NCBI GenBank assembly: GCA_910584745.1
Contig: CAJUDG010000009.1
Location: forward strand, 1-64,000
Reading direction: 5' to 3'
DNA: 64,000 bases
Source: an uncultured Eubacteriales bacterium
GTDB lineage: Bacteria > Bacillota > Clostridia > Oscillospirales > Acutalibacteraceae
The notes below the pieces were generated by a model, which was given only the letters and a program-made list of their open reading frames with translations, ran no database searches and was not told the origin of the DNA. This document shows positions 60,638 through 64,000 of this stretch, one piece after another; within the stretch, counting starts at the first letter, position 1; every line of letters begins with the position of its first letter. The position numbers and the translations under genes are program-made.

Positions 60638-61369
60638 ATGCCCACCGCCATCTACTCCCGCAAATCCAAATTCACCGGCAAAGGCGAAAGCATTGGCAAC
60701 CAGATCGACCTCTGCCGTGAATACATCCGCCTGCACTCCGGCGAGGAAGCCGCCCGCACCTCCCTTGTCTTCGAGGACGAGGGCTTCTCCGGCGGCAACC
60801 TGAACCGCCCGGCTTTCCAGCAGATGCTCAAAGCCGCCCGCAGCCACGAAATCAGCGCCATCGTAGTCTACCGCCTAGACCGCATCAGCCGTAACATCAG
60901 CGACTTCTCCGCCCTTATTGAGGAGCTGAGCCGCCTGAATGTATCGTTCATCTCTATCCGTGAGCAGTTCGACACCGCCAGCCCCATGGGCCGCGCCATG
61001 ATGTACATTGCCTCCGTGTTCTCCCAGTTGGAGCGGGAGACCATCGCCGAGCGCATCCGGGACAACATGCACGAGCTGGCAAAGACTGGACGCTGGCTGG
61101 GCGGCAACACGCCAACCGGCTACGCCTCCGAGAGCGTCCAGACCATCACTGTGGACGGCAAGACCCGCAAGGCCTGCAAGCTCCGGCTTATCCCGGAGGA
61201 GGCCGGGCTTGTCAAGAAGATATTTGCGCTCTACGCCGAAACCGACTCCCTCTCCAAGACCGAGGCCGAGCTTCGCCGCCAGAATATCAAGACCAAGACG
61301 GGCCGGGATTTCACCCGGTTCGCCGTTAAAAACATTTTGCAAAACCCGGTCTACCTAAAGATGAAGTAA
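60638..61369 (+). pseudogene. Serine recombinase, C-terminally truncated
   Basis: A 243-residue fragment of a large serine recombinase. The catalytic domain is complete: nucleophile serine in IYSRKSKFTGKGESI, then VYRLDRISRNISD and MYIASVFSQLERETI. The recombinase domain starts with GYASES and breaks off at NILQNPVYL; the expected remainder (zinc ribbon and coiled coil, about 270 residues) is missing. The break is at the left end of the Tn1549-like element. It was probably the skin-type recombinase of the sigK element, now disabled. Confidence 0.85.
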
Positions 61370-61461
61370 GATAGCGTTACTTTTGAAAACACAGGAAAAT
61401 CAATGCTTCCAGACAGTGGACAAGCATGGGTATGTACTACAACTGAACACAATACCGCATG

Positions 61462-61512
61462 ACGGCGTTTCTTCACTCCCCGCGACGGGGAGAAAAGGAA
61501 CGCCGTTTTTTT
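61462..61512 (+). terminator. Intrinsic terminator at the left end of the integrative element
   Basis: acggcgtt pairs with aacgccgt around an inner ctccccg/cggggag hairpin, followed by seven T. Confidence 0.75.
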
Positions 61513-61521
61513 ATGCCCTCT

Positions 61522-61633
61522 GTTACGCAGTAGGGGCAAAAAGAGCCTTGCGCCATGCGGCTTTTCGGGCGCGGTTCTGGCGGGGCAAGGTGTTTATACC
61601 TAACCCCTCAAAATCGGGCTTCTACTGCGTAAC
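61522..61633. repeat. 12-base inverted repeat 100 bases apart
   Basis: gttacgcagtag at 61522-61533 and its exact complement ctactgcgtaac at 61622-61633, with about 88 bases between them, just before the replication-initiator fragment. Possible protein-binding pair or long hairpin of the element. Confidence 0.5.
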
Positions 61634-61660
61634 AAATCTACCGCAAAGGAGTATCACACT

Positions 61661-61842
61661 ATGGCAGTTTTCCGCGTGGAGCGCAACCGTGGCTACACCG
61701 TCATGTCAAACCACCATCTGCGCAATAAAGAGCTGTCCCTAAAGGCAAAGGGGCTGCTGTCACAAATGCTTTCGCTTCCCGAAGATTGGGACTATACCCT
61801 TGCGGGGCTGGCCCTTATCAACAAGGAGAAGATCGACGCTAG
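61661..61842 (+). pseudogene. Replication-initiator-like protein, N-terminal remnant
   Basis: About 60 residues read FRVERNRGYTVMSNHHLRNKELSLKAKGLLSQMLSLPEDWDYTLAGLALINKEKIDA, in parts that fit the winged-helix N-terminus of the RepA-like protein that opens Tn1549-type elements. After KIDA the frame leaves the family and stops at 61900, so a deletion joined it to the leader of the next gene. Confidence 0.75.
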
Positions 61843-61875
61843 TCCCAAACCCTTATGTGGAAAGGAGAAACGATT

Positions 61876-64000
61876 ATGGCGAGTTTACGGGAAGCCGTAA
61901 AGGATTATCAGGACGAGCTGCGGGCTGGTATTGCGTGGGTAGCCTTTTGGCGGGAGGGGCGTTCTTGGAGCAGCGACTATATCTATCCAGAGGTGGACGA
62001 CACCCTTACGCCGGAGGACAGGGAACGCTTGCAGGAAATCCAGAGCATAGACCCCGCCGCCGTTGTTCTGAACGGCTATTATTGCGGCTACTTGGGCGAG
62101 GACATGAACCTTGCGGAGCTGACCGCCGGAGTGCGCCGCCACTATGAGAACGGCTACAACAATATCGCTGACTTTATCGAAGCCCACGACAACACACTGT
62201 CGCCGGAGCAGATCGAGGAAGCGAGGGAAGCAGCCCACGCCGCAGGACTTCCCTTTTCGGAGAAGCCCTACCGCGACGGGGACTTTGACCCCTACACGTT
62301 TGACGGAAGCATGAGCGCGGAGGACTACGATCTTATGCACCGCATGATGAACGAGGAAAGGAGTGACCGAGTGAACGAAGTTTTTTCAATTTTGATTGAC
62401 AGCCGCAGCCGCGCCGAAACAGGAGAACCGGGCGGGGTGTGGCTTTCCATGCCAGCGACTACGGAGCAGCTTCACGCCGCTATGCAGAGCGTCGGCATTA
62501 CTGCTGACAATCCGCAGGATTTCTTTGTGGGCGGCTTTGCCAATACCGAGGATTGCCCCTTTGAAGTGCCGCTATCCGTTATCCAGAGCGGCAGCGTGGA
62601 CGAGCTGAACTATTTAGCCGCCCTGTTGGAAATGCAGCAGGACGAGGACAAGGGCAAGTTTGCGGCGGCGGTGACGCTTGGCGACCACGCCGAGAACGTG
62701 AAAGACCTTATCAATCTTGTGCAAAATCTTGATTGCTACTGGATTTATCCCACCGTCCAGACCGAAAAGGATTATGGTTATTACCTGATCGACGAGCTGG
62801 ACGAACTGGAATTGCCGGAGGAAGCAAAAAAGTATTTCATGTATGAGGAATACGGGCGCGACGCCGTAGCCCATGACGGCGGGTGTTTCACAGAACAGGG
62901 CTATATCTACAACAACAAAAATACGTTCTCCCAGTGGTATAACGGACGGGAAACCGATATACCGGGAGAATACCGCATTATGAGCTATCCCCAGCCCCCG
63001 ACGCGGCCTGACCCGGAAAAAGTTGAAATGGACGCCGCAGCCACAGGACAGGTACAGGCCGTCCAGCCTACGGAACCGCGCCCCGTTGTCCCTATCGTCC
63101 TGATTTCCGAGAAGCCAGCGGAGAAAGTCAAGGAAATCACCGACCGTCTGGAACAGGGCATTGCGGAGCTGTTCCAGAGTGAACGCTACAAGGAATATCT
63201 GCGTGTCATGTCTAAGTTTCACAATTACAGTTTTCGGAACACCCTTTTGATTGCCATGCAAGCCCCTGACGCTTCCCTTGTGGCAGGCTTTAACACATGG
63301 AAAAACACTCATGGGCGCAATGTCAAGCGGGGCGAAAAGGGCATTAAAATCTTTGCGCCGTCCCCCTACAAAATCAAGCGGGAAATGGAGAAGATCGACC
63401 CGCAGACACAGAAGCCCGTTATCGGCAAGGACGGCAAGCCCGTCACCGAGGAAAAGGAAATCACCGTCCCAGCCTACAAGGTGGTGTCGGTCTTTGACGT
63501 GTCCCAGACCGAGGGACGGGAAATCCCCTCTATCGGCGCGGACGAGCTGACGGGGGACGTTGACCGCTACAAGGACTTTTTCGCCGCGCTGGAAAAGACC
63601 TCACCCGTCCCCATCGGCTTTGAGAACATCGAGGGCAGCTCACACGGGTATTACCATCTGGAAGAAAAGCGGATTGCCATTCAAGAGGGAATGAGCGAAT
63701 TGCAGACCCTTAAAACCGCTGTCCATGAGATCGCCCACGCGAAGCTGCACGACATTGATTTGAACGCTCCGAAAGAGGAACAGGGGGACAGGCCAGACCG
63801 CCGCACAAGGGAGGTACAGGCCGAAAGCGTGGCGTACACCGTCTGCCAGCACTACGGGCTTGATACGTCGGACTATTCCTTTGGCTACGTCGCCGGGTGG
63901 AGCAGCGGCAAGGAATTGTCTGAACTGAAATCCTCTCTTGAAACAATCCGCGCCGCTGCCGTTGAGATCATCGACAGCATAGACGCGAACCTTGCGGAGC
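61876..64000 (+). CDS. Multidomain antirestriction protein (ArdA-like plus ArdC-like), runs off the window
   Basis: An open frame of more than 700 residues. Residues 1-165 are an acidic N-terminal region (REAVKDYQDELRAGI). From about 166 the ArdA-like part begins (VWLSMPATTEQLHAAMQ, ADNPQDFFVGGF, LAALLEMQQDEDKGKF, ENVKDLINLVQNLDCYW). From about 415 follows an ArdC-like single-strand-binding domain (YLRVMSKFHNYSFRNTLLIAMQAP, AGFNTWKNTHGRNVKRGEKG) and a zinc-peptidase motif TAVHEIAHAKLHD. An internal GTG at 62371 with AAAGGAG in front could start the ArdA part separately. It would protect incoming DNA from the type I enzymes. Confidence 0.85.
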   Translation, partial: MASLREAVKDYQDELRAGIAWVAFWREGRSWSSDYIYPEVDDTLTPEDRERLQEIQSIDPAAVVLNGYYCGYLGEDMNLAELTAGVRRHYENGYNNIADFIEAHDNTLSPEQIEEAREAAHAAGLPFSEKPYRDGDFDPYTFDGSMSAEDYDLMHRMMNEERSDRVNEVFSILIDSRSRAETGEPGGVWLSMPATTEQLHAAMQSVGITADNPQDFFVGGFANTEDCPFEVPLSVIQSGSVDELNYLAALLEMQQDEDKGKFAAAVTLGDHAENVKDLINLVQNLDCYWIYPTVQTEKDYGYYLIDELDELELPEEAKKYFMYEEYGRDAVAHDGGCFTEQGYIYNNKNTFSQWYNGRETDIPGEYRIMSYPQPPTRPDPEKVEMDAAATGQVQAVQPTEPRPVVPIVLISEKPAEKVKEITDRLEQGIAELFQSERYKEYLRVMSKFHNYSFRNTLLIAMQAPDASLVAGFNTWKNTHGRNVKRGEKGIKIFAPSPYKIKREMEKIDPQTQKPVIGKDGKPVTEEKEITVPAYKVVSVFDVSQTEGREIPSIGADELTGDVDRYKDFFAALEKTSPVPIGFENIEGSSHGYYHLEEKRIAIQEGMSELQTLKTAVHEIAHAKLHDIDLNAPKEEQGDRPDRRTREVQAESVAYTVCQHYGLDTSDYSFGYVAGWSSGKELSELKSSLETIRAAAVEIIDSIDANLAE

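Larger units (their letters stand above)
51962..64000 (+). mobile_element. Skin-like intervening element in sigK (right end not in window)
   Basis: From about 51962 to the window end the DNA is foreign to sigK and differs in base composition from the GC-rich core. It carries a toxin-antitoxin pair, a zeta-like kinase, a type I restriction-modification operon, a truncated serine recombinase and, from about 61366, the left end of a second integrative element. In known skin elements a serine recombinase excises the DNA in the mother cell to rebuild sigK. Here the recombinase is broken, so precise excision by this gene is doubtful. Confidence 0.75.

Noticed and set aside
1..64000. CRISPR arrays, tRNA or rRNA genes
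   Set aside because: No regularly spaced direct repeats of 20-40 bases and no cloverleaf or ribosomal RNA sequence was found on reading through both strands.

Overview
The window looks like a chromosome segment of a spore-forming, strictly gut-type Clostridia (Oscillospiraceae/Acutalibacteraceae-like). The basis is split copies of the forespore and mother-cell sigma factor genes sigG and sigK, low-GC-type sigma-A promoters in front of GC-rich genes, LplB/LplC-type sugar ABC transporters, AraC regulators, and mobile-element genes of the kinds found in clostridial integrative elements. No tRNA, rRNA or CRISPR array was seen.

Region by region. (1) 1-1.3 kb: the right end of an IS1-family element, a Nudix hydrolase, and a decayed MATE exporter that keeps its promoter and leader terminator. 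(2) 1.4-27.9 kb: a glycan-use locus. A leftward operon encodes LplB and LplC permeases, two DUF5107 proteins with C-terminal helical/TPR repeats, and a GH35 enzyme. A divergent rightward operon encodes a GH2 enzyme and a GH98-like enzyme with an NPCBM-like module. A second leftward unit encodes two paralogous solute-binding lipoproteins and a second GH35 enzyme. A rightward unit encodes a GNAT acetyltransferase, a GH123-like protein, an AraC regulator, a CE7 esterase and a broken esterase. None of the glycosidases has a visible signal peptide, so the simplest model is import of short oligosaccharides followed by cytoplasmic trimming. GH98-like, GH123-like, GH35 and GH2 together suggest a host-type galactose/N-acetylgalactosamine glycan (inference). 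(3) 28-29.2 kb: a graveyard of gene fragments. (4) 29.4-37.1 kb: a mobile-element segment with a tyrosine recombinase, sortase B, a HicB-like protein, an LPD11-like protein, a RelB/YafQ toxin-antitoxin pair, a truncated NAD+ DNA ligase and a large serine recombinase. It ends inside sigG, of which only the C-terminal part is present. (5) 37.1-52 kb: GC-rich core chromosome with gpsA (clipped by an IS1-family insertion), two sugar isomerase/epimerase-type proteins, asnA, RidA, a YhfC-type membrane protein, a solute-binding lipoprotein, leuB, pnuC, asparaginase, and two tandem small secreted or lipoprotein genes. (6) 51.6-64 kb: sigK is cut after its 116-residue N-terminal part, at the position where skin-type elements interrupt sigK elsewhere. 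The inserted DNA carries a toxin-antitoxin pair, a zeta-like kinase, a type I restriction-modification operon with two extra genes, a serine recombinase that is itself truncated, and the left end of a Tn1549-like integrative element with a multidomain ArdA/ArdC-type antirestriction protein that runs off the window.

The two most unusual observations are these. First, two paralogous sporulation sigma genes are each broken within the same conserved region-2 segment by recombinase-bearing DNA, and the two junctions share a short sequence. Second, a promoter-plus-leader unit holding two successive intrinsic terminators occurs twice in the mobile segment, upstream of two unrelated genes, which suggests a shared attenuation or antitermination control.
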